Source: Halomarinibacterium sedimenti (lineage in GTDB: Bacteria > Bacteroidota > Bacteroidia > Flavobacteriales > Flavobacteriaceae). From it: a stretch of DNA of 64,000 nt. Positions 19,270 through 29,078 of the stretch are shown piece by piece (within the stretch, counting starts at the first letter, position 1; each line of letters begins with the position of its first letter). The position numbers were made by a program, and so were the translations under genes. The stretch lies in NCBI RefSeq assembly GCF_019312585.1, contig NZ_JAHWDP010000001.1, positions 186,001 through 250,000 of the forward strand, in the 5' to 3' direction. The notes under the pieces are model-generated. The model made no database searches, was not told where the DNA came from, and saw nothing but the letters and a program-made list of their open reading frames with translations.

Positions 19270-20337
19270 ATGAGCCACCATATTCCCAAAGGCGTTGTTA
19301 CAGGAAAAAATGTTCAGGAAATTTTTAAACTAGCAAAGCAAAAGCAATTTGCCATGCCAGCAGTAAATGTTGTTGGAACTAATACAGTTAATACAGTACT
19401 TGAAACTGCTGCAGAACTAAATGCTCCTGTTATGATTCAGTTTTCAAATGGAGGCGCCCAATTTAACGCTGGAAAAGGACTTTCTAACGACCAGCAAAAA
19501 TCTGCTATCGCAGGAGGTATAGCAGGTGCCCACCATATACACGAAATGGCCAAAGCCTATGGAGCTACGGTAATTCTACATACCGACCATTGTGCAAAGA
19601 ATTTACTTCCGTGGGTAGATGGTTTACTTACCGCTAGTGAAGAATATTATAAAAGAACCGGAGCTTCGTTATATAGTTCGCATATGTTAGACCTTTCAGA
19701 AGAGCCAATTGAAGAAAACATCGAAATATGCAAAAGATATCTTGAGCGAATGAGCAAAATGGATATGACTTTAGAAATTGAATTAGGAATTACAGGCGGT
19801 GAAGAAGACGGTGTGGATAATAGCGATGTGGATAGTTCAAAATTATATACCCAACCTGACGAAGTAGCTTATGCCTATGAAGAACTAATGAAGGTAAGCA
19901 ATCAATTTACCGTAGCTGCAGCTTTCGGAAATGTACACGGTGTATATAAACCAGGAAATGTAAAATTAACTCCTATTATTCTGAAAAATTCGCAAGAGTA
20001 TGTTCAGAAAAAGTTTAACACGGGACATAATCCTGTTGATTTTGTATTTCACGGTGGTAGTGGTTCTACACTTGAAGAAATAAGAGAAGCTATTGGTTAT
20101 GGCGTTGTTAAAATGAATATCGACACCGATCTTCAATTTGCATTCACTGAAGGAATTCGGGATTATATGGTAAATAATATAGACTACTTACGCACTCAAA
20201 TTGGTAATCCAGATGGAGCCGATGTACCGAACAAAAAGTATTACGACCCTAGAAAATGGCTTCGCGAAGGTGAGGTAACTTTCAAAAAACGATTGATTAA
20301 GGCTTTTGAAGACCTTAACAACGTAAACACATTATAA
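19270..20337 (+). CDS. fbaA: Class II fructose-1,6-bisphosphate aldolase
   Basis: A 355-aa Zn-dependent aldolase of glycolysis and gluconeogenesis. Zinc and substrate residues are visible in ILHTDHCAKNLLPW, EIELGITGGEEDGVDN, AAFGNVHGVYKPGN and FVFHGGSGST. Its length and the extended EDGVDN loop match the class IIA (E. coli FbaA) group. It precedes accD by 21 bases, so cotranscription is likely. Confidence 0.96.
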   Translation: MSHHIPKGVVTGKNVQEIFKLAKQKQFAMPAVNVVGTNTVNTVLETAAELNAPVMIQFSNGGAQFNAGKGLSNDQQKSAIAGGIAGAHHIHEMAKAYGATVILHTDHCAKNLLPWVDGLLTASEEYYKRTGASLYSSHMLDLSEEPIEENIEICKRYLERMSKMDMTLEIELGITGGEEDGVDNSDVDSSKLYTQPDEVAYAYEELMKVSNQFTVAAAFGNVHGVYKPGNVKLTPIILKNSQEYVQKKFNTGHNPVDFVFHGGSGSTLEEIREAIGYGVVKMNIDTDLQFAFTEGIRDYMVNNIDYLRTQIGNPDGADVPNKKYYDPRKWLREGEVTFKKRLIKAFEDLNNVNTL

Positions 20338-20358
20338 AAACAAGACAAACTCCTCTAT

Positions 20359-21228
20359 ATGGCTTGGTTTAAAAGAACAAAAAAGGGAATTCAAACTCCT
20401 ACAGATCAAAAAAAAGATGTCCCAAAAGGGCTTTGGTATAAATCTCCAACAGGTAAAATTGTAGATGCTGAAGAATTAGAAAGAAATTTTTATGTAAGTC
20501 CAGAAGATGGGTATCATGTTCGCATTGGCAGTAAAGAATATTTTGAAATTCTTTTTGATGATAATAAGTTTAAAGAGTTGGATAAAAATTTAGACTCTAA
20601 GGATTCTCTAAAATTTGTTGACACAAAAAAATATCCAGATCGTTTAAAAGATGCCCAAGAAAAAACAGGTCTTAAAGATGCAGTTCGTACTGCCGTAGGG
20701 AAATCTATGGGAAATGATATTGTAGTTGCTTGTATGGATTTTAGTTTTATTGGAGGATCTATGGGAAGTGTGGTAGGTGAAAAAATAGCCCGTGCCGCAG
20801 ACTACTCCTTAAAAAAGAAACTCCCTTTTATCATCATTTCAAAAAGTGGTGGTGCCCGTATGATGGAAGCGGCTCTTTCTTTAATGCAATTGGCAAAAAC
20901 AAGTGCCAAATTAGCACAACTTTCTAAGGCAAAAATCCCTTACATTTCTTTATGTACCGATCCCACTACGGGTGGAACAACCGCTTCCTTTGCGATGTTA
21001 GGTGACATTAATATAAGTGAACCAGGAGCCTTAATAGGCTTTGCAGGACCCCGTGTAGTAAGAGACACTACCGGAAAGGAACTCCCTGACGGATTTCAAA
21101 CAGCAGAATTTGTATTGGAACACGGTTTCTTAGATTTTATATCCCACCGTAAAGATTTAAAACGAAATATTAATCTCTACATCGATTTAATTCAAAATCG
21201 TCCGCTTAGAGAAAAAGAGTTAGCATAA
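20359..21228 (+). CDS. accD: Acetyl-CoA carboxylase carboxyltransferase beta subunit
   Basis: A 289-aa crotonase-fold carboxyltransferase subunit. [31 protein letters not shown] and IGFAGPRVV are the oxyanion and acyl-CoA site motifs. With AccA it transfers CO2 from carboxybiotin to acetyl-CoA to form malonyl-CoA for fatty acid synthesis. The N-terminal domain aligns with the zinc ribbon of E. coli AccD, but all four Cys are replaced (Ser29, Gly32, Ser47, Asp50), so it should not bind zinc. A terminator follows directly. Confidence 0.94.
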   Translation: MAWFKRTKKGIQTPTDQKKDVPKGLWYKSPTGKIVDAEELERNFYVSPEDGYHVRIGSKEYFEILFDDNKFKELDKNLDSKDSLKFVDTKKYPDRLKDAQEKTGLKDAVRTAVGKSMGNDIVVACMDFSFIGGSMGSVVGEKIARAADYSLKKKLPFIIISKSGGARMMEAALSLMQLAKTSAKLAQLSKAKIPYISLCTDPTTGGTTASFAMLGDINISEPGALIGFAGPRVVRDTTGKELPDGFQTAEFVLEHGFLDFISHRKDLKRNINLYIDLIQNRPLREKELA

Positions 21229-21257
21229 AAAAAACCGCCTGTTGGCGGTTTTTTTTA
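21227..21257. terminator. Bidirectional intrinsic terminator
   Basis: Stem AAAACCGCC / GGCGGTTTT with a TGTT loop and a T run. It lies between accD (+) and the lipoprotein gene (-). Confidence 0.9.
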
Positions 21258-21275
21258 TGTCTATAGAATCTGTTC

Positions 21276-22112
21276 TTAGTTTCCTAATATAATGGGAAAC
21301 TCTTGTCCTTCAAAAATAATGGTCGCAAAAGGGTCACAAACTCCATTTCCAAAGTCTAGAATACCTGTAAGACCTTCTTGAGAGACGGTAATTTTTCCAC
21401 TTACAAAATACAAGCAACTTGCTTTACGAACTAAGGTTTGTGTCACCACACCTGTTCTACTAAAGCCATTACTTAAATCGGTTTGCCAATTACCTTCAAT
21501 ATGGAATACATTATCTGTCCACGTTCCACTACCAACGCCTTCTACCCATTCTGCAATTCGTTGCGCAGTACGAGTTCCTGTAATGGTGGTTCCAGTAAAC
21601 GATACTGTAATATCTTCATTAATGGTAGACTGTGGATTTCCATCATTGTTTTCAATATCGCGTGTAATGGTTCCTCCTCCTTCTACTCCATTACTGTTAT
21701 AGGTAAAATCTTCGTATTCGTAATTTATGGTTCGTACACCCGCTAAAATAGGACCGTAGGTCATATTAATTTTACCAGAAACAATGGCACCGTTTAACAG
21801 TTGGCAACTTGTACCAAAATCAACTACAATGGTTCCACTGCCTTCACCCCCACCAGTTAGGGTAAAAGAGACACAATTTGAGAAATAAGAGTTTGGCATA
21901 CGTCCTGGTTCTTCGTATTGTACGTAAGCACTTTCAGCAATATTTTGAGAGCCTTCTACAATAACATCGGTTTTAGCAGCATAGGTTGTACTCTCTTGAG
22001 AAAAATTTATAACATCTGGATCGTTTGAATCATCATCTTTTTTACACGAGGTAAGTAAAATAAGCACTGAAGCAAAAGAAAGTAGGGCAATTTTCTTTAG
22101 TAGGGTTTTCAT
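21276..22112 (-). CDS. Lipoprotein, tandem paralog A, function unknown
   Basis: A 278-aa lipoprotein with lipobox LTSC at residues 20-23, then an acidic linker (KKDDDSNDPD) and an all-beta body rich in Gly and Thr. Four Cys recur at the same places in the neighbouring gene: SNCVS, TSCQLLNG, ASCLYF and NGVCD. EWVEGVGSGTW and the EGGGTI segment are also shared. I do not recognise the family. It is probably a cell-surface or periplasmic anchored beta-sandwich/barrel protein. Confidence 0.8.
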   Translation of the reverse strand: MKTLLKKIALLSFASVLILLTSCKKDDDSNDPDVINFSQESTTYAAKTDVIVEGSQNIAESAYVQYEEPGRMPNSYFSNCVSFTLTGGGEGSGTIVVDFGTSCQLLNGAIVSGKINMTYGPILAGVRTINYEYEDFTYNSNGVEGGGTITRDIENNDGNPQSTINEDITVSFTGTTITGTRTAQRIAEWVEGVGSGTWTDNVFHIEGNWQTDLSNGFSRTGVVTQTLVRKASCLYFVSGKITVSQEGLTGILDFGNGVCDPFATIIFEGQEFPIILGN

Positions 22113-22192
22113 AGTGATTGTTTTTAATAATAAACATTAGCAATAATAACGTAAAAGTAAGTAAATCCGTATTTATTGCTGTAAAATTAAAG

Positions 22193-22222
22193 AAAAGGAG
22201 TAGGCAACCCTACTCCTTTTAA
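22193..22222 (-). terminator. Intrinsic terminator after lipoprotein paralog B
   Basis: Stem AAAAGGAGTAGG / CCTACTCCTTTT, read on the minus strand 20 bases after the stop at 22243 and followed by a T-rich stretch. Confidence 0.75.
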
Positions 22223-22242
22223 AAAAACTATTAACCAAGTTA

Positions 22243-23073
22243 TTAAGGTAAAATAATAATAAATTCTTCACCATTAATTGTTAATACAGCCAAATTATCA
22301 CAGGTACCATCCCCAAAATCCAATGAACCTTGACCATTATTTCTAGTTATTTCTATAACCCCACTCACAAAATGGTCACAAGTAACTTCTCTTCGCAATG
22401 CTTCTGTTACCACTGCTTGATGTGTAAATCCGGTACTAAATTCTATATCACGATCCCCTGTAATGGAAAACACATTGTCTAACCAGGTACCACTACCAAC
22501 GCCTTCAATCCATTCGGCTACTCGTGTTCCTTGCACTTGTGCTACAGTTCCATTTTGGAACGTCACTTCAATTGCTAAATTAACTGTAGACTGTGGATTG
22601 CCTTGGGCATTATTTCTTTCACGGTAGATGGTTCCACCTCCATCTACTCCTTTATTATTATAGGTAAAATCATCAAAAGTTACAGTAATTGTCCTAGTTC
22701 CAGCTACAATTTCACTATACGTTAAATTTACAATTCCAGAGACAAGTGCTCCATTGTTTAATTGGCAACCAAGTCCAAAATCTAGGGTTACAAAAGTGAC
22801 TCCATTTTGGGATGAAATGGTAATGGTAACACAGTCTGTAAATAAGCTAGCATTTCGTCCGGCTTCTTCTTCAATTTCGGCGTATGCCATTTCTAGTACA
22901 TTAAATACATCGTTAGAAACACCATCTGCCTCAGTACTTTGCTTAGACTCCTCAGCGGTTAATGATGCCGTTTCATTTTCTTCAGTTTGTGAATCCTCTT
23001 TACTACATCCGGTTAAAAGAAATCCAGTTGTAAAAAGAGCAATTAATCCAACTTTTAAAAGTTTTGTTTTCAT
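22243..23073 (-). CDS. Lipoprotein, tandem paralog B, function unknown
   Basis: A 276-aa lipoprotein (lipobox LTGC) with an acidic, Glu/Thr-rich linker and a beta-rich body similar along its length to the downstream gene: TDCVTI, GLGCQLNNGALVSG, DGGGTIYRE, EWIEGVGSGTW and the C-terminal DFGDGTCDN. The ATG at 23073 starts the signal peptide; 13 upstream codons add nothing. The pair arose by duplication. A terminator between them and 130 bases of spacing suggest separate transcription. Function unknown. Confidence 0.8.
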   Translation of the reverse strand: MKTKLLKVGLIALFTTGFLLTGCSKEDSQTEENETASLTAEESKQSTEADGVSNDVFNVLEMAYAEIEEEAGRNASLFTDCVTITISSQNGVTFVTLDFGLGCQLNNGALVSGIVNLTYSEIVAGTRTITVTFDDFTYNNKGVDGGGTIYRERNNAQGNPQSTVNLAIEVTFQNGTVAQVQGTRVAEWIEGVGSGTWLDNVFSITGDRDIEFSTGFTHQAVVTEALRREVTCDHFVSGVIEITRNNGQGSLDFGDGTCDNLAVLTINGEEFIIILP

Positions 23074-23163
23074 AATATTGTTGTTTTGAGTTTCAGTTCT
23101 ATGACTTGGCAACTTTGTAAAAGTTTAATTTTATGTTAATTAAAATGAAAATCCATAGTTTCC

Positions 23164-23193
23164 TTGCAGGAATTTTGAAAAGAACTATCTTTG
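23164..23193 (+). promoter_or_regulatory. Flavobacterial promoter of rpsO (TTG-N19-TATCTTTG)
   Basis: TTG at 23164-23166 and TATCTTTG at 23186-23193 are separated by 19 bases, a full match to the TTG-N17-23-TAnnTTTG consensus for the primary sigma factor of this group. The ATG is at 23252. Confidence 0.75.
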
Positions 23194-23251
23194 CACGCTG
23201 ATTCACTTAAAACGAATCGCATACATAAAAATCATTTAAAATAATATTGGC

Positions 23252-23521
23252 ATGTATTTAACATCAGAAAAGAAACAAGAAATTTTCAAAAAACACGGTA
23301 AAGGTGCTAATGACACAGGTTCTGCCGAAGGTCAAATCGCTTTATTTACACATCGTATCGATCACTTAACCCAACACCTTAAAAACAACCACAAGGACTA
23401 CAACACAGAGCGTTCTTTGGTTAAATTGGTAGGGAAGCGTCGTTCTTTATTAGATTATTTAATGAAGAAAGATATCTTGAGATACCGTGCAATTGTTAAA
23501 GAATTAGGATTACGTAAGTAA
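23252..23521 (+). CDS. rpsO: 30S ribosomal protein S15
   Basis: An 89-aa protein, exactly the usual S15 length. TGSAEGQIALFTHRIDHLTQHL and the following HKDYNTERSL and RRSLLDYL segments are the classic 16S rRNA-binding helices. It is an early-binding protein of the small subunit platform. It is followed by its own terminator and then pnp, the order found in many bacteria. Confidence 0.98.
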   Translation: MYLTSEKKQEIFKKHGKGANDTGSAEGQIALFTHRIDHLTQHLKNNHKDYNTERSLVKLVGKRRSLLDYLMKKDILRYRAIVKELGLRK

Positions 23522-23526
23522 TAAAT

Positions 23527-23551
23527 GAAGGGGCTTTATGCCCCTTTTTAC
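23527..23551 (+). terminator. Intrinsic terminator after rpsO
   Basis: Stem AAGGGGC / GCCCCTT with a TTTAT loop followed by a T run. Confidence 0.85.
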
Positions 23552-23721
23552 TTTTTCAGAAGGAATTCTGAAAGACTTTTTTTGAAATAGAAAAAGCTAC
23601 CCTTAGTTTTTCATTGGTCAAACCACAACAACACAACAACACGACTGAAAAACAGTCAAAAGACCATTAATAACCGTACCCTGGTGCAATTTTGCTTCAG
23701 CGTACTAATGAAAAACAAAAA

Positions 23722-25950
23722 ATGATACCTAAAGTATTTAAAGAGGTCATAGACCTTGGCGACGGGCGACAAATTACGCTCGAAACCGGAAAACTAGCAA
23801 AACAAGCCCACGGGTCTGTGGTTGTGCAATCTGGGAAATGTATGCTATTGTGTACCGTAGTTTCTAACTACCACCAGAGTGACGTAGATTTTTTACCCTT
23901 AACGGTAGACTATCGCGAAAAATTTGCAGCCGCAGGACGTTATCCAGGCGGTTTCTTTAAAAGAGAAGCACGTCCAAGTGATGGCGAAGTACTAACGATG
24001 CGTCTAGTGGATCGTGTATTACGTCCATTATTTCCAAAAGATTATCACGCCGAGACACAAGTAATGATTCAGTTAATGTCTCATGACGACGATGTGATGC
24101 CAGATGCTATGGCAGGTTTAGCCGCTTCTGCAGCCATTCAACTATCCGATTTTCCTTTCGAATGCCCTATCTCTGAAGTGAGAGTAGGTCGTGTGGATGG
24201 AAAATTCATCATTAACCCTTCTCGTACACAACTTGAGCAAAGTGATATCGATATGGTAATTGGCGCTTCTGCAGACTCAGTGATGATGGTAGAAGGTGAG
24301 ATGAAGGAGATTAGCGAAGAAGAAATGACCGAGGCTATTAAAGCCGCGCACGAAGCCATTAAAATTCAATGTGCTGCACAAGTTCGCTTGGCTGAAGCTG
24401 TGGGTAAAAAACCCGTTCGTGAATATGAACCAGAAGCCGAGGATGAAGATTTGGCTAAGAAAATTCACGATATGGTGTATGACAAAACATACGCTATTGC
24501 AAAGGCAGGTTCTTCAAAGCACGAACGAGGACAAGCGTTTAGTAACATAAAAGAAGAAGTATTCAATTCATTTTCGGAAGAAGAGCAAGTAGAACTTGGA
24601 AAACTCATTCATAAGTATGTTGCCAAAGCCGAAAAAGAAGCGATTCGTGACTTAACCTTAAACGAAGGCTTACGTCTTGATGGAAGAAAAACAACCGATA
24701 TTCGCCCTATCTGGTGTGAGGTAGATTATTTACCTTCTACACACGGTTCGGCTATCTTTACTCGTGGGGAAACACAAGCCTTGGCTACCGTAACCCTAGG
24801 AACTTCTAGAGAATCCAACCAAATAGATATGCCTTCTTTTGAAGGAGAAGAGACTTTCTACTTACACTATAACTTCCCTCCTTTTTCTACGGGAGAAGCA
24901 CGACCTATTCGTGGGACATCACGTAGAGAAGTAGGACACGGAAACTTAGCACAAAGAGCGTTAAAAGGAATGATTCCTGCAGATTGCCCTTATACGGTTC
25001 GAGTTGTTGCTGAAGTTTTAGAAAGTAACGGTTCGTCTTCTATGGCAACGGTTTGTAGTGGTACTATGGCGTTGATGGATGCGGGAGTACAAATGAAAAA
25101 ACCAGTATCGGGTATTGCGATGGGATTAATTTCTGGTGGTGATAGCGGAAAATATGCAGTATTGTCTGATATCTTAGGGGATGAAGATCACCTAGGAGAT
25201 ATGGACTTTAAAGTAACCGGTACGGCAGATGGAATTACCGCTTGCCAAATGGATATTAAAGTAAAAGGACTATCGTACGAGATTTTGGTAAAAGCATTAA
25301 AGCAAGCACGCGATGGACGTCTTCATATCTTAGATAAGTTGACCGAAACCATTGCTACGCCAAATGCCGATGTGAAACCACACGCACCAAAAATGATTAC
25401 GGTTACCATTCCTAATGAGTATATTGGTGCCTTAATTGGCCCTGGTGGAAAAGTGATACAAGAGCTTCAAAAAGCGACGAAAACTACGATTGTTATTAAC
25501 GAAGACCCTATTACCGAAGAAGGTATTGTGGAAATCTTAGGAACCAATCAAGAAGGGATTGATGCGGTATTAGCGAAGATAGATTCGTTAACCTTTAAAC
25601 CCGAAGTAGGAAGCGTGTACGAAGTAAAAGTGATAAAAATGCTTGACTTTGGTGCTGTTGTAGAATATATGGATGCGCCAGGAAACGAAGTGTTATTACA
25701 CGTATCTGAATTGGCTTGGGAACGCACCGAAAACGTAAGCGATGTAGTAAACATGGGCGATGTTTTTGATGTAAAATACTTTGGTGTAGACCCAAGAACT
25801 AAAAAGGACAAAGTATCTCGTAAAGCTTTATTGCCAAAACCCGAAGGCTATGTAGAACGCCCTAAGCGTGACGACAAACGCTCTGGCGGTAGAGACAACA
25901 GAGGTCGCGATAATAGAAACCGTGATAGCAGAGATAAAAAGAGAGATTAA
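23722..25950 (+). CDS. pnp: Polyribonucleotide nucleotidyltransferase (PNPase)
   Basis: A 742-aa phosphorolytic 3'-5' exoribonuclease. Two RNase PH domains (catalytic [18 protein letters not shown] and [19 protein letters not shown] regions) flank an alpha-helical domain and are followed by a KH domain ([12 protein letters not shown]), an S1 domain (about residues 610-690) and a disordered Arg/Asp/Asn-rich tail. The start is ATG 23722 (MIPKVFKEV); a longer frame from 23692 has no support. Its 3' 366 bases recur, shortened, at 29079-29309. Confidence 0.96.
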   Translation: MIPKVFKEVIDLGDGRQITLETGKLAKQAHGSVVVQSGKCMLLCTVVSNYHQSDVDFLPLTVDYREKFAAAGRYPGGFFKREARPSDGEVLTMRLVDRVLRPLFPKDYHAETQVMIQLMSHDDDVMPDAMAGLAASAAIQLSDFPFECPISEVRVGRVDGKFIINPSRTQLEQSDIDMVIGASADSVMMVEGEMKEISEEEMTEAIKAAHEAIKIQCAAQVRLAEAVGKKPVREYEPEAEDEDLAKKIHDMVYDKTYAIAKAGSSKHERGQAFSNIKEEVFNSFSEEEQVELGKLIHKYVAKAEKEAIRDLTLNEGLRLDGRKTTDIRPIWCEVDYLPSTHGSAIFTRGETQALATVTLGTSRESNQIDMPSFEGEETFYLHYNFPPFSTGEARPIRGTSRREVGHGNLAQRALKGMIPADCPYTVRVVAEVLESNGSSSMATVCSGTMALMDAGVQMKKPVSGIAMGLISGGDSGKYAVLSDILGDEDHLGDMDFKVTGTADGITACQMDIKVKGLSYEILVKALKQARDGRLHILDKLTETIATPNADVKPHAPKMITVTIPNEYIGALIGPGGKVIQELQKATKTTIVINEDPITEEGIVEILGTNQEGIDAVLAKIDSLTFKPEVGSVYEVKVIKMLDFGAVVEYMDAPGNEVLLHVSELAWERTENVSDVVNMGDVFDVKYFGVDPRTKKDKVSRKALLPKPEGYVERPKRDDKRSGGRDNRGRDNRNRDSRDKKRD

Positions 25951-25956
25951 TAAAAT

Positions 25957-26034
25957 GTCACACTGAGCTGTCACACTGAGCTGTCACACTGAGCTGTCAC
26001 ACTGAGCTGTCACACTGAGCTGTCACACTGAGCC
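25957..26034. repeat. Six tandem 13-bp repeats GTCACACTGAGCT
   Basis: Units start at 25957, 25970, 25983, 25996, 26009 and 26022; the last ends in C instead of T. The array begins 6 bases after the pnp stop. The sequence resembles the CACTGAGC half of dispersed palindromes common in bacterial genomes. No open frame or known element uses it. Confidence 0.95.
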
Positions 26035-26041
26035 TGCCTGT

Positions 26042-26105
26042 CCTGAGCTTGTCGAAGGGTCGAAGGGTCGAAGGGTCGAAGTGCTGTCGAAGTGCAGTCG
26101 AAGGG
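26042..26105. repeat. REP-like palindrome half plus TCGAAGGG repeats
   Basis: CCTGAGCTTGTCGAAGGG at 26042-26059 is one copy of a dispersed palindrome-type repeat. It runs into short TCGAAGGG/TCGAAGTG iterations to about 26105. A second copy of the 18-mer, inverted and with one change, is at 31340-31358. Confidence 0.85.
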
Positions 26106-26116
26106 TCTCAATAAAC

Positions 26117-26152
26117 AAAACGCCTCTTAACACTAAGGGGCGTTTTTTTTAT
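26117..26152 (+). terminator. Intrinsic terminator of pnp
   Basis: Stem CGCCTCTTA / TAAGGGGCG with an ACAC loop, A run before and T run after. Nearly the same hairpin ends the duplicated pnp fragment at 29349-29383. The rest of the gap to 26331 is AT-rich and shows no further gene. Confidence 0.9.
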
Positions 26153-26331
26153 TTATGCAAATGGATTCCTAAGACGAAATTTAAAAAATTACGAGCAAAA
26201 AAGTGTCAAACTTGGGCAAAATCCAATAAATATTTTGTCTAACATTTGCATTTTGTAGGATTTATATTACATCTTATCGAATAGGCGCCTGATTATTAGG
26301 AAAATACATTTTCAATGGCAAAATTTGAGTA

Positions 26332-29076
26332 TTGAAGGAATTTTCCTTCGTGCAAAAAAGCCCCCAAATGAATGCACTTATCAATCGCCTTTTTTATAAG
26401 GACGAAACCACAGCCGTACTCCCAAATCCAGAAAGGGAAGAAAGAGTAACCTTTCTCAAAAGCCTAATTGAGAAAAGTTCTCAAACACCAGAAATATGTT
26501 CCATTGCTTCACGCATAGAAGGAGAATCCTTTGATGACACTCACTTCATTGCTAATTGTAAATTAGTCATGTACTACTTGCAAATAGAGCAATATCTTAT
26601 TTATAAAGATCCTCGCTATATCAATTCTCAGCAAAAGTTACGGGAGGAGATGGCAGAACAATACCCTAACTATTTTAAAACGAAGCCCTTTTGGCCTTTG
26701 CAAAAAAATGAAAAAGAACAAGAGGCTGTTTTTTGCTTTCTATTTGTAAAATATATTATTCACCTTTTAAAAAATAATAAGGTACTAAACAATTACACTA
26801 GCGATTGGTTACGGGTTTTAAATTCAAAATATATTCCACCCACCAATTTAAATATAGTAGAACGAATTAACCTTATTCAAAATTTAAGAAAATATACCCA
26901 CGAAATCTATTCGGAACTAAAAAAAGAGAGAGGAATTGATTTTGCACAAAATCACTTTGCAACGGCATACGATAAATTTGTTGTTTTATACCCAAAATTT
27001 ACTTCGGTAAAAGTAATTAACGACCTTATCCCAATAGAGAAAAACGAAGTAACCCAAGAAAATCATGTTAGAAAATTAGTTTCGCTACCTCAAAATCCAA
27101 CCAACGGCTCAAGACCAAAAATTGACGCTTACAAATCTATTTTTGAGAATATTCTTGACGGATTTCTACTTATAAATACTGAGGGGATAATTTATTATGC
27201 AAACGATAATGCGGTTCGCTTATGTTCGCAATACGAACCTTCCTTAGAAAACAAATTAATATATAATTATTTACCCTCACCCTTTTTGCAACAACTAAAA
27301 GAGGATCTCGAAAATTTAGAGTCTCCCTTTCCAAGCATTGTAATAGGGAAAAGAATTGAAGCAACCTTTTTTGAGGGTACCAAACAAGAGGAGGATGTAG
27401 AAATTACTATTACCAACAATTTTACAAAACCAGAACCTACTCTAAGTGTTCTTATTAAAAATATTAGTCACAAGAAACAAATGCTAGAGGCCATTAGAGA
27501 ATCTAAAGTACACGCCGAGCGAATTGCAAAAGCAAAATCGACGTTCTTATCTAATATGAGTCACGAAATACGAACACCTTTAAATGTTATTTTAGGGCTT
27601 ACCGAGATTCTTCAGAAAACCAAAAACCTCGATGAAAAATTAATTCGAAAAAATTTACACGGTATTGATTTCTCAGCCAAAAATCTGTTGTCAATTGTGA
27701 ATGATATTCTAGATTTTTCGAAAATTGAAGCAGGTAAACTCTCCCTTCAGTCTATAGATTTTAATTTAAGAAAAGTGGTTGAAAACCTAGCAGATGGTTT
27801 CAGCATAAAAGCAAAAGAAAAAGGACTTGAGCTACACGCCACCATTGAAGAAAATGTACCCGATATTGTTATTGGCGATCAATACCGTCTCAACCAAATA
27901 TTAAATAACTTAATAAGCAATGCCATAAAATTTACCAAACATGGCAACATAGGCATTGCCATAAAATTATTAAAGCAAAATGAAAATGACTTGGTGCTAC
28001 AGTTTATGGTAACTGATACTGGTATAGGTATTTCTAGTGAAAATTTAAAGAAGATTTTCGATAGTTTTTATCAGGTAGACAATATGGAAAATTCTGGTGG
28101 AACAGGTCTAGGTTTGGCCATAACACGCGAACTAATTTACCTCCACGAAGGAGAATTTAATGCAGAGAGTGAACTGGAAAAAGGTTCTAAATTTACATTT
28201 ACCATCCCGTATAAGAAAAGTTCGTTAATAAGCCTTGCCGATTCTTCTAAGTGTAGTGTAGATTCCACAAAAAAATTAGATGGATTAAAAGTATTGGTGG
28301 CCGAGGATAACGAAATGAATCAATTCTATATCAAGCAGTTACTTAAAAAATTAAATGTAGAAGCTGATATTGCCGAAAATGGTAAGGAAGCAGTAGACAT
28401 TTTAAAATCTAAAAAAGATACTTACGATCTTGTATTAATGGATATGCATATGCCTGTTATGAATGGTATGGAAGCCATTTCGCATATTCGAAAACTCAAT
28501 GGCACTACCGTTAAAAAGTTACCCATAGTGGCATGCTCTGCAGATGTTTTCCCAGAAGCTCGAAAAAATGCTATAAAAGCAGGAATTGACTTTTACCTAA
28601 CAAAACCCTTAAGTGAAGATGCTATAAAAGAGGTGTTGTATTGGTTAGTATCAGACAAGCCTGAAGAAGGTACGACCGCCCCTGCTAAAAATTTAGAAAC
28701 ACGGCCTAATACAGATTCGCACAAAAGCAACATTGCCTTAAATGCATTGCTTGAAACCTTCGAAAACGACAAAGAATTTGTGATTTCCTTGCTCGAGGTT
28801 TTTGTAAAAAACACACCCGAAGATTATAACAATTTACGCACCTGTGTGGATAGAGAATATTATGCCAGAGCCAGTGAGCTTGCTCATAAACTTAAATCTA
28901 GTTTTATGAATTTAGGTATGATTACCCACGGGCATCATCTACAACAAATAGAAACCCTTCTCCTTTCTAAAAAAACCGTTAGTGAAGGACTAAGGCATCT
29001 TGCAACATTTAAAACATTATATCACAAAGCCTTATTAGAAGTAAATTTGTTACTTATAGAATTAAGACAAAAATAA
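26332..29076 (+). CDS. Hybrid sensor histidine kinase / response regulator with HPt domain
   Basis: A 914-aa soluble phosphorelay protein. Residues 1-255 are an unrecognised helical region without membrane spans. A PAS-like domain lies at about 265-385, HisKA with the phospho-His at 411 (NMSHEIRTPLN), HATPase with NLISNAIKFT, DTGIGI and GTGLGLAI at about 520-625, a receiver at about 652-770 with Asp704 (VLMDMHMPVMNG), and a C-terminal HPt with His852 (AHKLKSSF). The phosphate output partner is not in the window. The start is a TTG; ATG 26368 is the alternative. The gene is bracketed by the pnp 3' end and its partial copy. Confidence 0.92.
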   Translation: MKEFSFVQKSPQMNALINRLFYKDETTAVLPNPEREERVTFLKSLIEKSSQTPEICSIASRIEGESFDDTHFIANCKLVMYYLQIEQYLIYKDPRYINSQQKLREEMAEQYPNYFKTKPFWPLQKNEKEQEAVFCFLFVKYIIHLLKNNKVLNNYTSDWLRVLNSKYIPPTNLNIVERINLIQNLRKYTHEIYSELKKERGIDFAQNHFATAYDKFVVLYPKFTSVKVINDLIPIEKNEVTQENHVRKLVSLPQNPTNGSRPKIDAYKSIFENILDGFLLINTEGIIYYANDNAVRLCSQYEPSLENKLIYNYLPSPFLQQLKEDLENLESPFPSIVIGKRIEATFFEGTKQEEDVEITITNNFTKPEPTLSVLIKNISHKKQMLEAIRESKVHAERIAKAKSTFLSNMSHEIRTPLNVILGLTEILQKTKNLDEKLIRKNLHGIDFSAKNLLSIVNDILDFSKIEAGKLSLQSIDFNLRKVVENLADGFSIKAKEKGLELHATIEENVPDIVIGDQYRLNQILNNLISNAIKFTKHGNIGIAIKLLKQNENDLVLQFMVTDTGIGISSENLKKIFDSFYQVDNMENSGGTGLGLAITRELIYLHEGEFNAESELEKGSKFTFTIPYKKSSLISLADSSKCSVDSTKKLDGLKVLVAEDNEMNQFYIKQLLKKLNVEADIAENGKEAVDILKSKKDTYDLVLMDMHMPVMNGMEAISHIRKLNGTTVKKLPIVACSADVFPEARKNAIKAGIDFYLTKPLSEDAIKEVLYWLVSDKPEEGTTAPAKNLETRPNTDSHKSNIALNALLETFENDKEFVISLLEVFVKNTPEDYNNLRTCVDREYYARASELAHKLKSSFMNLGMITHGHHLQQIETLLLSKKTVSEGLRHLATFKTLYHKALLEVNLLLIELRQK

Positions 29077-29078
29077 AC

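Noticed and set aside
25957-26105. Short regular repeats that could suggest a CRISPR array
   Set aside because: Units are 8-13 bp, directly adjacent and without spacers, and no cas gene is present. They are simple tandem repeats.
26332-29076. Kinase and pnp copies as a composite transposon
   Set aside because: The flanking repeats are pnp coding sequence and carry no transposase, terminal inverted repeats or target-site duplications. Homologous duplication explains them better.
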